From NCBI GenBank assembly GCA_009859145.1, contig VRVR01000054.1, positions 144,497-208,496 of the forward strand: a DNA stretch of 64,000 bases, read 5' to 3'. Positions 1 to 9,519 of the stretch are shown here, piece after piece (positions within the stretch are counted from its first letter, which is position 1; each line of letters opens with the position of its first letter). A model generated the notes under the pieces. That model saw only the letters and a program-made list of their open reading frames with translations. It had not been told where the DNA came from and made no database searches. The position numbers and the translations under genes are program-made. The DNA is from Andalucia godoyi. Its lineage: Eukaryota > Discoba > Jakobea > Jakobida > Andaluciidae.

Positions 1-1410
1 TTCCTTTTCCTTCTCTGTAACTCTTTCAGCCGCCCGCTCACGCTCCTTTTCCTTCTCCTTCTCTGCTTCCTTAGCACTGACTCCCTCACCTTGGAACGCA
101 CCGCAAAACTCCAGGACCATGCCTTTGATTCGGAATGCAACGGCATCTGGATCCAGAGGAGGCAGCTTGTTGCGTAGCGAATCGAGTGCCGACGCGGTCT
201 CCTGCACTGATGCAAATCCACACAACAAATCCACCAGCGTCTCTGGATGCACCGCCCGCAGCATGACTCGCAGCGTCGTTAGGTCCACAGCTGACCGAAC
301 TGCAAACGTCGCGGTTGGATTGGGATTGGGATTAGGGTTGGGATTGGGGTTGGGGTTGGGATTGCTATTGGGATTGCTGCCGGGATTGCTGCCGGGATTA
401 TTGCCGGGATTGCTGTTGGCATTGGAACTTGGGTTTCCGGATGTGCTTGCATTGGCACTTGTGGTCGTGGTTGTGGATGTACCCGCCGTGCTTGCACTGG
501 CACTGGTTGAGGATCCAGACGCTCCCGACCCATTCGCCAAGGAAGTCGATCCCGATGATGCCTGACCGCTGTTCAGACCACCGATTGCTCCTTGCTGTTG
601 CTGTAGTTGTTGCTGTTGCTGTTGCTGTGATGGGTTCGCGTAGCTACCGTTCTGATGAATGCCCCCACCATTCAGGCTCTGTCCGCCTAACCCTGAAGAG
701 CGCGATTTCTTTGCCAGCGGCCCACCCGGGGCTTTCGGCACTGAATGCGACTGCGACTGCGACTGCGACTGTGACTGTGACTGTGACTGTTGTTGCGACA
801 CCGATTGCAACTGTGACTGTGGCTGCGAGGGCACTGACTGCGATTGAGATGGCTGCTGTGGTTGCGAGGCAGCATCACTGATAAACGAAGGCAAGGACAG
901 TGTATCGGACCTGTCATCGATATCCGAGTCGTCGCCATTGTCCGGATTGTCGGCATTGTCCGGATTGTCGGCATTGTCCAGATTGTCGACATTGTCCGGA
1001 TTGTCGGCATTGGCACTAGAGATGGGATCGTCGTCATCGTCTTCCCAGGTGGCCGACCCATTCCTAGTGGGTCGTTTCGAGCCCGAAAGCGACGTGCCCG
1101 ACTTCATTAGCAAGTCCTCGTCAAAGTCCGCGAACTCCGCCGACATGTCATTGAAGCCGCGGTGGGCGTGGACTGACATTGAGTTTGCTTGCAGACTTGC
1201 AAACTGCGCGGGATTCAGCCTCCGCAAGAACGCCCGGCGGTTGCAAAACCACGTGTGGATTCGCGACGCATCTTCGCCAAGGTCCTCCGAAAGCTTCATC
1301 AGGTCCGACCGCGAAGGATACATCTCTGCTTGAAAAAATGCATCCAGAGAATCCGTCGTCGCCTTGGAAAACCGCTTCCGAATAATCCCGGCACCACGAG
1401 CCCCAAACAT
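1..1410 (-). CDS. Homeodomain protein with long low-complexity C-terminus, 3' end beyond the window
   Basis: The frame is open from an ATG at 1410 to the left edge of the window (470 codons, no stop), so the protein is partial at its C-terminus. Residues about 9-67 form a homeodomain. The recognition helix reads IHTWFCNRRAFLRR, with Trp54, Phe55, Asn57 and Arg59 at the positions of canonical W48, F49, N51 and R53. Canonical position 50 is Cys, as in POU homeodomains, but only eight residues precede the domain, so no POU-specific domain is present. After it come an acidic D/N-rich stretch, a Ser-Gln repeat, a poly-Gln run, Ser/Thr/Ala-rich sequence, an Asn-Pro repeat and a Lys/Glu-rich segment. 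Presumed role: nuclear sequence-specific transcription factor. It shares a 758-bp divergent upstream region with the acyl-CoA oxidase gene. The homeodomain call is secure; the subclass is not. Confidence 0.85.
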   Translation of the reverse strand, partial: MFGARGAGIIRKRFSKATTDSLDAFFQAEMYPSRSDLMKLSEDLGEDASRIHTWFCNRRAFLRRLNPAQFASLQANSMSVHAHRGFNDMSAEFADFDEDLLMKSGTSLSGSKRPTRNGSATWEDDDDDPISSANADNPDNVDNLDNADNPDNADNPDNGDDSDIDDRSDTLSLPSFISDAASQPQQPSQSQSVPSQPQSQLQSVSQQQSQSQSQSQSQSQSHSVPKAPGGPLAKKSRSSGLGGQSLNGGGIHQNGSYANPSQQQQQQQLQQQQGAIGGLNSGQASSGSTSLANGSGASGSSTSASASTAGTSTTTTTSANASTSGNPSSNANSNPGNNPGSNPGSNPNSNPNPNPNPNPNPNPNPTATFAVRSAVDLTTLRVMLRAVHPETLVDLLCGFASVQETASALDSLRNKLPPLDPDAVAFRIKGMVLEFCGAFQGEGVSAKEAEKEKEKERERAAERVTEKEKE

Positions 1411-2000
1411 CCCCCACAAACGACCCTTACTGAATCCAATCGAGAGTGTTTCAACAATGTAAATTGGGGACAGTAAGAAAAGAAAGAACACGAGAAAAAG
1501 GTGATTAAAAAAAGAAAAAAGGAGCACACAATTCATACATAGAAGAGATCCTACTTTGTATTTCCAACTCTTTTTTCTTAGATTTTCTTTCTTTTTTTTT
1601 TCTCCTTTCAAAAATTTAAGTTTAATTAAATATCATTGTCATTTCTCCATTGCTGTTTATTTGGTCGCTTCATCGCCTTTTGATTGCAGATTGAGAATAG
1701 AGAGAATGGAGGATTGAGGCTTGTCTTTCAGACTCTGCTCTGATCGGTGGATGACAGGCTGCACGCACTGCGGCGATATTAGGACGTAGTGATGGTTTTT
1801 GATGGCAGACCGGCTGTCGTGTCATGTCAACTGCCGGTGAGTGTTGTTTCTGTTCGCGCAGCATCTTTTTGAAACTTGAGGCTTGAGACACAGTCTATTT
1901 CTGGACTTCGCGCGAGGTACAGCAGCAGAATTGCCGCTTTTCTGTTCCCGACAGTTTTTGCGCCTCCATTTCTTCCTTCTTCTTTTCTCTTTTCTTCCTT

Positions 2001-2050
2001 GCTCTTTGCTCTTTGCTCTTTGCTCTTTGCTCTTTGCTCTTTGCTCTTTG
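2001..2050. repeat. Tandem heptamer (ctctttg)n, about 7 copies
   Basis: A near-perfect array of the 7-base unit ctctttg lies in the acyl-CoA oxidase promoter, upstream of its TATA box. Similar 7-base arrays occur at 24.43 kb and 34.43 kb. Confidence 0.85.
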
Positions 2051-2087
2051 TTCATTAGAAAGAGTTTACAAAGCCCACGACAATTGC

Positions 2088-2095
2088 TATAAAAG
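2088..2095 (+). promoter_or_regulatory. TATA box of the acyl-CoA oxidase gene
   Basis: TATAAAAG matches the TATA consensus and lies 74 bases upstream of the ATG at 2169, a plausible core-promoter distance. Confidence 0.5.
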
Positions 2096-2168
2096 AGCGT
2101 ACAATTTAATTCCCGCGGCGCCACCACCAGCACCAAGCCACCGCCAGGTACAGACAGCTACGTGAAGA

Positions 2169-4850
2169 ATGGACTCGATTGGAAAAAGGGTTCACCGCAT
2201 TGCACGTCATTTGAATCCTTGTTGTCTTAATGATGATGCTGATGGTTATGACCGAGGAGATAGAGATGGGGTGATTTGTGAGCCGGGTGCCGTTGTGGGG
2301 GCCGTCGATGCATCTGGACGAGTAGCTGTGCGCCACAGTGCGCTCCAGACGAGTGACATTCAGAGGTTTTTGCAGCATTCTCGCCATGCGCTACGGGCCA
2401 AGGTGACGGACTGGCTGTTCAGCTCGGAGTTTGCGCCTCTTTACCGCCCGGTGTACGACTTGGGGATGCATGAATCACGCGCGCTGACACTGGTCCGAGT
2501 GCTTGCGTTTGCAAGCCAGCAGTTCATCAAGATGGAGAACGCGTCTGGAAAAGACCTGCTTTCGTTTTTTGCGCCGCTGGAGGTCGTTTCAATCTTGGAC
2601 CAGAACTTGTCCACAAAGATTGGTGTGCAGTACACGCTGTGGGGAGCATCGGTGGCCTCGCTTGGATCTGCGCGCCATGCGTCGATCCTGAATGCCATTG
2701 ATTCGGGGCTTCATCCCAACTCGGACTTTTTTGCACCGGACTGCCCCATCCGTATTGCAGGGTTCCAGGGACGCATGCAGTACAAGCCTGAAGAGTGTGT
2801 GTCGCCCGACAAGAATTTTGGAGTGACGGAATTGCTGAGAAATGGACTTCCGACGTTTCCAGGCTGCTTTGCACTCACAGAGCTTACGCATGGGTCTAAT
2901 GCACGGGGGATCGAAACAACGATTACGCTCGATCAGGCCTCGGGAGACCTGATTGTGCATACCCCTAGCGATGGCGCACAGAAAATGTGGATTGGAAACG
3001 CCGCCGAACACGGAATCATGGCGACTGTCTTTGGAAACTTGATTGTGAATGGGAAGAACGAAGGGATACACGCGGTTGTTGTGCAGATTCGCGAGCCGGA
3101 GGAGGACTGCCTTATGTTTTCCGGATGCAACTGGAAATTCAAGTTTACAAAGGGGGTGCAGATCCGCGACTGTGGAGTTAAGATGGGGTTGAATGGCGTC
3201 GACAACGGACGCATGCAGTTTGACAATGTCCGAGTTCCACGTGCGCATTTGCTCAACCGATTCGGAGACATTGTCGAGAACAAGAACAGAAAGTCTGACT
3301 CGGACCCGCGCTTCGTGTATTCCTCACCGATTGCGGATGTCTCCAAGAGATTCCAGCACACCATTGGAGAGCTGGTGGGGGGTCGCGTGGGAGTTGCTGG
3401 CACCGCACTCACACACTGCTGTTCTGCGCTTGCCGTCACCCTCAAGTACGCCTCCCATCGATTGCAATTCGGACCACCGGGTGTGAATGCACCGGAAGTT
3501 GCCTTGCTTTCGTACACGACCCATCAAATGTGGCTCGTCCCATTGCTGGCGCGAACGGTTTGCTACCGCGTTTTGCAAAATCAAATTCGGGCTCTGTACG
3601 CAGCGCGAAAACATGCAGATCGCATGTCGATCTCGAAGGATGGCGCGAAGCCAGGAACCTTTGCGGAGCCGGTGTCGTACGGAAAGGGATTCCAGATTCT
3701 GGGGCTTTCGTTTTCCGTCAAGGAGGCCTTTTCAGCGGGAGCGCTGACCAAGGAAAAGAGCGGCAGCAGCACAGGTGCCCAAAAAGGGGAGCCTGCGGAC
3801 CCGATTCCTGTGATTCCGCTGTCACATGTCGAGCTGTTGGCGAATGGGATCAAGCCAATCGCAACGTGGCTGCAAATTGAGTGTCTGCAGCGATGTCGTG
3901 AACTGTGTGGCGGTATGGGAATGATGGCCCAAAACCGCATTGGAGTGCTGGCAACAGATGCGAATGTCGCGGTTTCCTATGAGGGCGAGAATTCTCTTCT
4001 GCTGCAGCAAGTTGCAAAAACGCTGCTTGGTGACCTCTCAAAAATGTATAAGTCGCAAGGCGTTGTTCGGGCATCCTTCTCTGTGTTTGTCTCGCGGTTG
4101 GAAACGGCGTTTGTGGACAAGAACCCTTACGCCACGCATCGCACTGATCCTGATCATTTGCTCGATTCGTCCACTCTTGCCAAAGCATTCCTGTATCGCT
4201 ACCACAGGGCGCTTCTGGATCTCGCGACCGAACTGCAGGCTCTCAATGCGCAGCTGACGAATGCCGAGAAGCAACTATCGAAGCAAAATAAGGAATATAA
4301 GAGAAAGACAAAGGCCGAAGTCGGTTTCGAGGCCTGGAACCGGTGCTTGCCGCTTGCATTGGAAGCTGGCAAGGCGTTTATGGATGCTGCCGTCCTGGAC
4401 CGTATGATGTATGTGTTGTACCAGAAGGGTCCTCAGCCAGCGTCCACGAATCCCATCTTCGATGATATTGTGGATTTGTGCCCGGAGTCCATCCGATCGG
4501 ATATGCAGACGCTGACGGAGATTTACGCTTTGGATGTTCTCGAGCGCAATGCTGCCTTTTTCCTTTCTCGCCGCTACTTTTCGCCACGAAAGACCTCTGC
4601 AATCCATTCGTTGTTGCTGGAGAAATGCCGAGAGTATGCACCGCGCGCAGTCACTGTCGCTGGTAGCATCTTCGATCCGCGATTTATGCAGCTCGCACCT
4701 GCAGCTCGGGACAACTACGTAGGCCAGTTTGCCTTCCGTGAGCCAGGAAAGGGAGACTTGACGGATGCAGACTCCAATCCCGAGCTCGTCTCCTTGCTCC
4801 AGTCCTTGTCGGCGTGTGAACTGGATCCCCGAATTGTCCACCGTCCCTGA
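2169..4850 (+). CDS. Peroxisomal acyl-CoA oxidase with an N-terminal PTS2 signal
   Basis: The 893-aa protein belongs to the acyl-CoA oxidase family, which carries out the first, FAD-dependent step of peroxisomal beta-oxidation (acyl-CoA to trans-2-enoyl-CoA plus H2O2). The flavin-binding signature TELTHGSN is at residues 237-244. The motif SYEGEN near residue 605 supplies the family's catalytic glutamate. The protein is longer than mammalian ACOX1 (about 660 aa), with extra sequence at both ends. The C-terminus has no SKL-type PTS1. Instead residues 7-15 (RVHRIARHL) match the PTS2 consensus R-[LVI]-x5-H-L. A TATA box lies upstream, and the gene is convergent with the BolA gene. The family call is firm; the PTS2 is a motif-based inference. 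Confidence 0.95.
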   Translation: MDSIGKRVHRIARHLNPCCLNDDADGYDRGDRDGVICEPGAVVGAVDASGRVAVRHSALQTSDIQRFLQHSRHALRAKVTDWLFSSEFAPLYRPVYDLGMHESRALTLVRVLAFASQQFIKMENASGKDLLSFFAPLEVVSILDQNLSTKIGVQYTLWGASVASLGSARHASILNAIDSGLHPNSDFFAPDCPIRIAGFQGRMQYKPEECVSPDKNFGVTELLRNGLPTFPGCFALTELTHGSNARGIETTITLDQASGDLIVHTPSDGAQKMWIGNAAEHGIMATVFGNLIVNGKNEGIHAVVVQIREPEEDCLMFSGCNWKFKFTKGVQIRDCGVKMGLNGVDNGRMQFDNVRVPRAHLLNRFGDIVENKNRKSDSDPRFVYSSPIADVSKRFQHTIGELVGGRVGVAGTALTHCCSALAVTLKYASHRLQFGPPGVNAPEVALLSYTTHQMWLVPLLARTVCYRVLQNQIRALYAARKHADRMSISKDGAKPGTFAEPVSYGKGFQILGLSFSVKEAFSAGALTKEKSGSSTGAQKGEPADPIPVIPLSHVELLANGIKPIATWLQIECLQRCRELCGGMGMMAQNRIGVLATDANVAVSYEGENSLLLQQVAKTLLGDLSKMYKSQGVVRASFSVFVSRLETAFVDKNPYATHRTDPDHLLDSSTLAKAFLYRYHRALLDLATELQALNAQLTNAEKQLSKQNKEYKRKTKAEVGFEAWNRCLPLALEAGKAFMDAAVLDRMMYVLYQKGPQPASTNPIFDDIVDLCPESIRSDMQTLTEIYALDVLERNAAFFLSRRYFSPRKTSAIHSLLLEKCREYAPRAVTVAGSIFDPRFMQLAPAARDNYVGQFAFREPGKGDLTDADSNPELVSLLQSLSACELDPRIVHRP

Positions 4851-5356
4851 CCGTCTATCATCTGCATCTGATTGTCTGTAAAATATTGCTGTTGTCGTTC
4901 CTGGCGCGTTCTTCGCAATTCTCAGCTATATTCCAGTGTGTCGACCAGCCTTTTCTGCTCAAAACAGCAACAACAAACGACCTTGTTGCTCGCACCGCGC
5001 GCGCCTTCGGATTTCAATCAATGTATCACACTCAGAGCACACCTTCACCCACGGATTGACGACGTCCGTTTGTTATGCCCTTTTCAGCTCGATAGATGAT
5101 TTCATCCACATGGATGACTCCCACCATCATCAGCGCCGTCGGTCTGGACTTGGACTCGCCATCTCATTCTTGCTCTGCGATTCTCTTCACTGTTGCCAGA
5201 AGCAGATGACAATGAAGACTTGCGTCTTTTTCTTTTTCTTTCTTTTTTTGGGCTGCGCGGCAACGAGGCAAAAAGAAAAGAGATGGAGCATACAGTACTT
5301 CTACAGGGATTTTAATTAATCGAAACATCCATGCACGGGAGCTGCCTAGGAGGAGG
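4851..5356. other. Convergent intergenic region
   Basis: These 506 bases separate the 3' ends of the oxidase and BolA genes. No coding sequence, repeat or RNA gene is recognised. Short A/T-rich tracts near 5225-5275 may contribute to 3'-end formation of both genes. Confidence 0.4.
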
Positions 5357-5704
5357 TCATTCGTGATGGGACGGTGTGGATGAAGTGAGTTGAGGGGCAG
5401 CAGCTTCCCATTCATCTCTTGTAAGAGCCTTGATCTGAAGAGCATGGATCGACTCAGCCATCTCCACCGCAAGCACCTCAAACACCCTTCGATGTCTCTG
5501 GACGCGGCTCAGTCCAGCAAACACCGGACTTACAACCACGACTGCGAAATGCGACTCGGCCGACTGGATGCCCTTCATCGCAGCATGTCCCGCATGCTTT
5601 GCAGAATCGTTCCTGATCTCGAGAAAGTCGACGGGACCAAACGCTGCACTCAGCTTTTCGGCCATCGCTGCAGAAACTGGACCGCCAACCGCCGTAGTCA
5701 CCAT
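5357..5704 (-). CDS. BolA-family protein (BolA1-like)
   Basis: The BolA fold is clear: a DFLEIRNDSAKHAGH segment with the conserved histidines, then ESHFAVVVVSP, then RHRRVFEVLA and IHALQIKALT. BolA proteins partner monothiol glutaredoxins in iron-sulfur cluster handling, in mitochondria or cytosol. The start chosen is the ATG at 5704 (115 aa), because a TTTAAATA element sits on this strand near 5848-5855. The frame remains open to another ATG at 5881 (174 aa). That longer form would begin with a low-complexity phenylalanine run followed by a basic segment ending RTFAS, which could act as a mitochondrial presequence. The gene is divergent from NOP9. Confidence 0.85.
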   Translation of the reverse strand: MVTTAVGGPVSAAMAEKLSAAFGPVDFLEIRNDSAKHAGHAAMKGIQSAESHFAVVVVSPVFAGLSRVQRHRRVFEVLAVEMAESIHALQIKALTRDEWEAAAPQLTSSTPSHHE

Positions 5705-5881
5705 GGAAGCAAACGTCCGTATTAAACAATCTCGCGGCGCGTGCACTTGCAAGAGCCAAGAAGCACGTTTCGTAACCCCCTGCTGCACTCGCGCTACGAT
5801 CCACGCAATTTTCAGTCCAGGGCAAAGAAAGAAAAAAAAAGAGGAGGTATTTAAAAGTGAAGAAGAAGAATCATAGCCCAA

Positions 5882-6181
5882 CGACGCCCCAATATCACCA
5901 TTGCCAAGTTCCCACAGTCCAACGCCAATAGCAGTCGGCCAATGCCCCCTGTAGATTGCCTTTTAAGATGTTGTTACAGTCGTTTTCATGGTATTTTCGC
6001 GCATCGTTTTTCCTCGCTGCGAATCAATATTTATGGATGATGTTCGCGCCTAGTCCGCGTTTCTCGTTTGTTTTTCATTTTTATTTTTCCATACAGACGA
6101 ATTAAAAGAGGAGGTGCGCTTGCTCGTTTTTTAAATTTTTCATTCTTCGCGTTTTTTTTTTTTGTCTTCTCTGCCGGGACA
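5882..6181. promoter_or_regulatory. Divergent BolA / NOP9 promoter region
   Basis: The sequence is T-rich towards NOP9 and contains an acceptor-like tract ending in tacag at 6096, 86 bases before the NOP9 ATG. No gene is seen. Confidence 0.35.
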
Positions 6182-7912
6182 ATGTCTGAAGCGACGGGTG
6201 TGCCGGGGGCGCTTCGGGCGAACCCACATCGGCCGGACCGAACGACGATTGACTATTTCCGGCGGATTGAAGGACTGATTCAGAAGAAGGCGCTGGCGGA
6301 ATCGGATGCGAAGCTTGTGCTGTCTGACTTGGTGGAGGAGAAGGGCGCTGATCTTGAGAAGACGATGTGCGATGTTTTGTGCTCGCGGACGATTGAGCAG
6401 ATCATCCCGTTACTGACGCAGCAGGAAACAGTTCGGCTGACGAACTTGTTTTCGAGTCGGGTTGCCATCTTTGCGGTTGATCGACATGCTTCTCATGTGC
6501 TGGAGACTGCGTTGGTGCATACCACTGTGGACAGCCCCAAGGAGCTCAACATCAATCACAATAACCAGAGCAACAATCAGAGCAAGAGGACGCGGAGAGT
6601 GTACTTTTCACGGGTTTTGCTAAACGTTGTTCGCGAACTGTTCATTTCTAAAGAGGCGATTGCGAACTTGGCGAAGGACGCGTATGGATCGCATGTGCTT
6701 CGAACTGTGCTGGTGCATATTGGGAAGCCATTGGCGTTTTTGACGAGGACCGATGCACAGAAGCATGGTTCCAGCAATGGTGGTGGCGACAACAATGACG
6801 ATGAGAACAAAATTGGGGACGAGGAAGAAGGCGACGGGGAGAATGACGTGGCAAAAGCAACATGGCTTCGAGACAGAGCCTCGAGGTCCCAGGACTACGC
6901 AGTCGAGTATTTTGCAGATGGATCAGAAAAGGCAGATGCAAAAACCAGGGATTCCACAATTGCCGAGTTGAAGAAGTTGTTCAAGAGGTTCTCAGAAACG
7001 ATCTTTGAGAACTTTGCAACGCTTTGTGTCGACGATTTCGGCTCGTTTGTCGTGCAGGCACTTGTGGAAGCCGTACCGCCGCCAAAGATGCCCACTGTGA
7101 TCGACGCCCAGTCGTTTTCAAGACTTGTGAACCACGAAAAGGGCGCTTTTGTGCTCCAGAAGCTCGCAGAGTGTGTGCCTTCGAAGCGGTGGTTCCGCTT
7201 TATCAAGGATAACATTGCCGACTACGCGTCTTCCAATCCGGCAAACTTTGTTGTGCAGTCCATTCTGGAACACCAGCAGCTGTCGTTCAAGGAAAAACAC
7301 GTCATGGCCTTGTGCGAAGGGATTGCGGCGTCTAGAAGGAGGATTCCATCGCAGGTCTACCAGAAGGTCGTGAGTGTGATGAGCCGATATTTGTCGGTCC
7401 AGCAAAAGTACGCCGCATGGATTGTAGGTGTGGCGGATTCGACGAATGATGCGTTCTTGAAGACTGCCATTGCAGAGTCGTTTGTTCTGGAGTTTGTGAA
7501 GGAGCCCGATTGTTCTATGGAAGCGCTATGCAATCCATCTGGCTCGCGGATGTTTGAGTCCTTTTTACGAAACCCGCACATACCGTTCATTGCAAAGCAG
7601 AAAGTTATTCAGAAACTCAAAGGGCACATTGCAGCCTTGGCTTGCGACAAGTTTGGATCGCGTGTCGTGGAGCGTGCCTTTGGCGAGGCCGAGGATTCCA
7701 AGAGAAAATTCATTCTCAAGGAACTGGAGGCGGATCGCCGAAAACTGGAACGCGATCGGTTTGCCCGCTTTGTCGTCATCCATTGCATGTCCAAAGACGC
7801 CGAGGAAGAGGCAAAACACAAGTCGAGTGTCAAGCGAGAGTTGCAGCAACTGCTACTGGAGGAAGAGCAACAAGAAGGACAAACGGCTCGCAAGAAGGCC
7901 AGACACCATTGA
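6182..7912 (+). CDS. NOP9: NOP9-like pumilio-repeat nucleolar RNA-binding protein
   Basis: The 576-aa protein is built almost wholly of degenerate pumilio (PUF) helical repeats. Repeat cores such as DRHASHVLE, DAYGSHVLR and DKFGSRVVER carry the small-x-x-V-[LV] pattern of the family. NOP9 binds pre-18S rRNA in the nucleolus and is needed for small-subunit maturation; repeat spacing and overall length fit NOP9 better than cytosolic PUF repressors. An Asp/Glu/Asn-rich insert lies between repeats (about residues 195-225), and the C-terminus is basic (RKKARHH). The frame is open upstream to 6068, but those residues are encoded by T-rich leader sequence, so the ATG at 6182 is preferred. The gene is convergent with Tat-SF1. 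Confidence 0.85.
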   Translation: MSEATGVPGALRANPHRPDRTTIDYFRRIEGLIQKKALAESDAKLVLSDLVEEKGADLEKTMCDVLCSRTIEQIIPLLTQQETVRLTNLFSSRVAIFAVDRHASHVLETALVHTTVDSPKELNINHNNQSNNQSKRTRRVYFSRVLLNVVRELFISKEAIANLAKDAYGSHVLRTVLVHIGKPLAFLTRTDAQKHGSSNGGGDNNDDENKIGDEEEGDGENDVAKATWLRDRASRSQDYAVEYFADGSEKADAKTRDSTIAELKKLFKRFSETIFENFATLCVDDFGSFVVQALVEAVPPPKMPTVIDAQSFSRLVNHEKGAFVLQKLAECVPSKRWFRFIKDNIADYASSNPANFVVQSILEHQQLSFKEKHVMALCEGIAASRRRIPSQVYQKVVSVMSRYLSVQQKYAAWIVGVADSTNDAFLKTAIAESFVLEFVKEPDCSMEALCNPSGSRMFESFLRNPHIPFIAKQKVIQKLKGHIAALACDKFGSRVVERAFGEAEDSKRKFILKELEADRRKLERDRFARFVVIHCMSKDAEEEAKHKSSVKRELQQLLLEEEQQEGQTARKKARHH

Positions 7913-8138
7913 TGATGGCTGCGGAAGGTAGGTGAAAGAGAAGCTATTTTGGCTCACTTCTCGTGAAGTCTCCCTTTATCTTTCTTCTGCTTCTTCTTTC
8001 CTGTTTTCAACAGACAGTTTCTGTATTGTACAAACATAAAACAACAACAATAGCAACATAAATTAAGAGAGGAAACATGGACTACATTACATTGAATTCA
8101 ATAAAGAAGCGCAGACCCTGGGGGTTGAACTAGAGGGG

Positions 8139-9491
8139 TCATTCATCTTCAGACCGAGGTCGTTTCCGATTGGATGGTCCGACGGGCTCTGCATCGCGCA
8201 ACGACGATGACGCTGCTGCGACCCGGGTGTGCATCTGATGTTGCTGTTTATCGCGTTCCACTGGAGGTTCGTGAGGATGACTTGCGTGGACTTCAGGATG
8301 CGGGCCTTGTGACTCGAGCCACGCTGAGAATTTCTCAAGTCTCTTTTCATCGTCAAGCGGGTTTTCCGGTTCATCAAACAGCTCGACGCCGTCCCAGAGG
8401 GCCGCAGCGACGACTCGGTTGTCGAAGCGCTTGCCATTGAGCCGATCGACACACTCCCGGGCATCTTTTGGATCCTTGAACTTGACGGTGACCACGCCTT
8501 GTGGATGGAAGTCATGGACCTTGACTTTGAAGAACTCGCCTATTGTTTCTGCCATTGCCTCGACATCCTCCTTGATCTCCAGCGACGCCGTCAGGTTCGT
8601 TTCAAGATCCTTCGGATCAAACATGTTGCGAAACACCACTGTCCGCTGGCCCCTCTGGCTCTTGTCCGCAACACCATCCTTCCCTCGCCCACTCTCCACT
8701 GCATCATCGTACAGCGTCCACACGATCTTTTTCTTCAGTTCCTCGCGCATCAACGCAGCACCCGCAGCAGTAGCCGCAGTACCACCACCACCAGCAGCAG
8801 CAGCAGCAACAACAACAACAGAAGCAGCAGCAGAAGAAGAAGCAGTCTTAGCCTTGGTTGTGGGAGGTGGTGGTTGGCTGCTTCCAGTCGCCCGTTGCTT
8901 GGCCTCCATGTCAAACTTTGCCTCCTGAACCGTAATCCGCGATCCAAAAACCACGCTTTGGTCCAGCAGAACAATCGCAAGCCCGACGCTCTCGGGCCGC
9001 AAGAATTGCACCAGCGCATCGCCCTTGAGCTTCCTGCTCGCCCCATCGCGGTACAGCCGCACATTCCGAATCACTCCAGCCTTCTTGAACACAGATTCCA
9101 CATCCGATTCGCTGAGTTCCTGATTTGTGCAGTCATTCACCACCGCAAGCCCACTCACATACACATTCGAGCCCGACCGTGGCCCAGCCTGAGCTGCTGT
9201 CCTTGATGGCACCTTGTCACGTCCTCTGTACTTGCTGCCGGTATCAGCGGCGATGGTGGAGGATGCATCGAGCGGACCGTCCATCTCGAGCCGCTGACGC
9301 AAGAGCGGCATGATGCTCGACGACGCCAGCGGATGCCATGCGTCAGCATCCGGATGCCACACTAACGTCAAGTCATTCACTTCGCCGCAGTCGTACAGAT
9401 CACACAGATCATCCAGCGTCACAGGGCCTTCCACACTCGCATCCGCCCCAACATAATGCAGCGACGTCGTGTCCATCTCATGGTCCATCAT
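8139..9491 (-). CDS. HTATSF1: Tat-SF1 / Cus2-like U2 snRNP splicing factor
   Basis: The 450-aa protein has two RRM-type domains. RRM1 (about residues 109-195) begins SNVYVSGL. The second (about 285-395) ends in the U2AF-homology-motif style RFDNRVVAAALWDG, followed by a charged helix as in human Tat-SF1. An N-terminal GYF-2-like region (about 11-60, pattern HYVG ... VWHPDADAWHPL) precedes them. Tat-SF1/Cus2 binds SF3B1 ULMs and U2 snRNP during spliceosome assembly. A low-complexity Ser/Ala/Val/Gly linker separates the domains, and the C-terminus is basic/acidic (RKRPRSEDE). The start is the ATG at 9491; further upstream there is only a non-ATG opening. A telobox lies about 20 bases 5' of the start. 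Confidence 0.9.
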   Translation of the reverse strand: MMDHEMDTTSLHYVGADASVEGPVTLDDLCDLYDCGEVNDLTLVWHPDADAWHPLASSSIMPLLRQRLEMDGPLDASSTIAADTGSKYRGRDKVPSRTAAQAGPRSGSNVYVSGLAVVNDCTNQELSESDVESVFKKAGVIRNVRLYRDGASRKLKGDALVQFLRPESVGLAIVLLDQSVVFGSRITVQEAKFDMEAKQRATGSSQPPPPTTKAKTASSSAAASVVVVAAAAAGGGGTAATAAGAALMREELKKKIVWTLYDDAVESGRGKDGVADKSQRGQRTVVFRNMFDPKDLETNLTASLEIKEDVEAMAETIGEFFKVKVHDFHPQGVVTVKFKDPKDARECVDRLNGKRFDNRVVAAALWDGVELFDEPENPLDDEKRLEKFSAWLESQGPHPEVHASHPHEPPVERDKQQHQMHTRVAAASSSLRDAEPVGPSNRKRPRSEDE

Positions 9492-9510
9492 CTCCCCATC
9501 CACCCCACCC

Positions 9511-9519
9511 AAACCCTAA
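9511..9519 (+). promoter_or_regulatory. Telobox-like element AAACCCTAA
   Basis: The motif is identical to the telobox found in promoters of growth-related genes in plants. It lies about 20 bases upstream of the Tat-SF1 ATG. Function here is inferred only. Confidence 0.3.

Larger units (their letters stand above)
1411..2168. promoter_or_regulatory. Divergent intergenic region between the homeodomain and acyl-CoA oxidase genes
   Basis: No gene is seen in these 758 bases. The sequence is T-rich on the plus strand near the oxidase gene. It holds a heptamer array at about 2001-2050 and a TATAAAAG box at 2088-2095, 74 bases before the oxidase ATG. Both flanking genes are transcribed away from this region. 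Confidence 0.6.

Noticed and set aside
300-400. Telomere-like ggattg/ggattaggg repeats
   Set aside because: They lie in frame inside the homeodomain gene and encode an Asn-Pro repeat, so they are coding microsatellite and not telomeric DNA.
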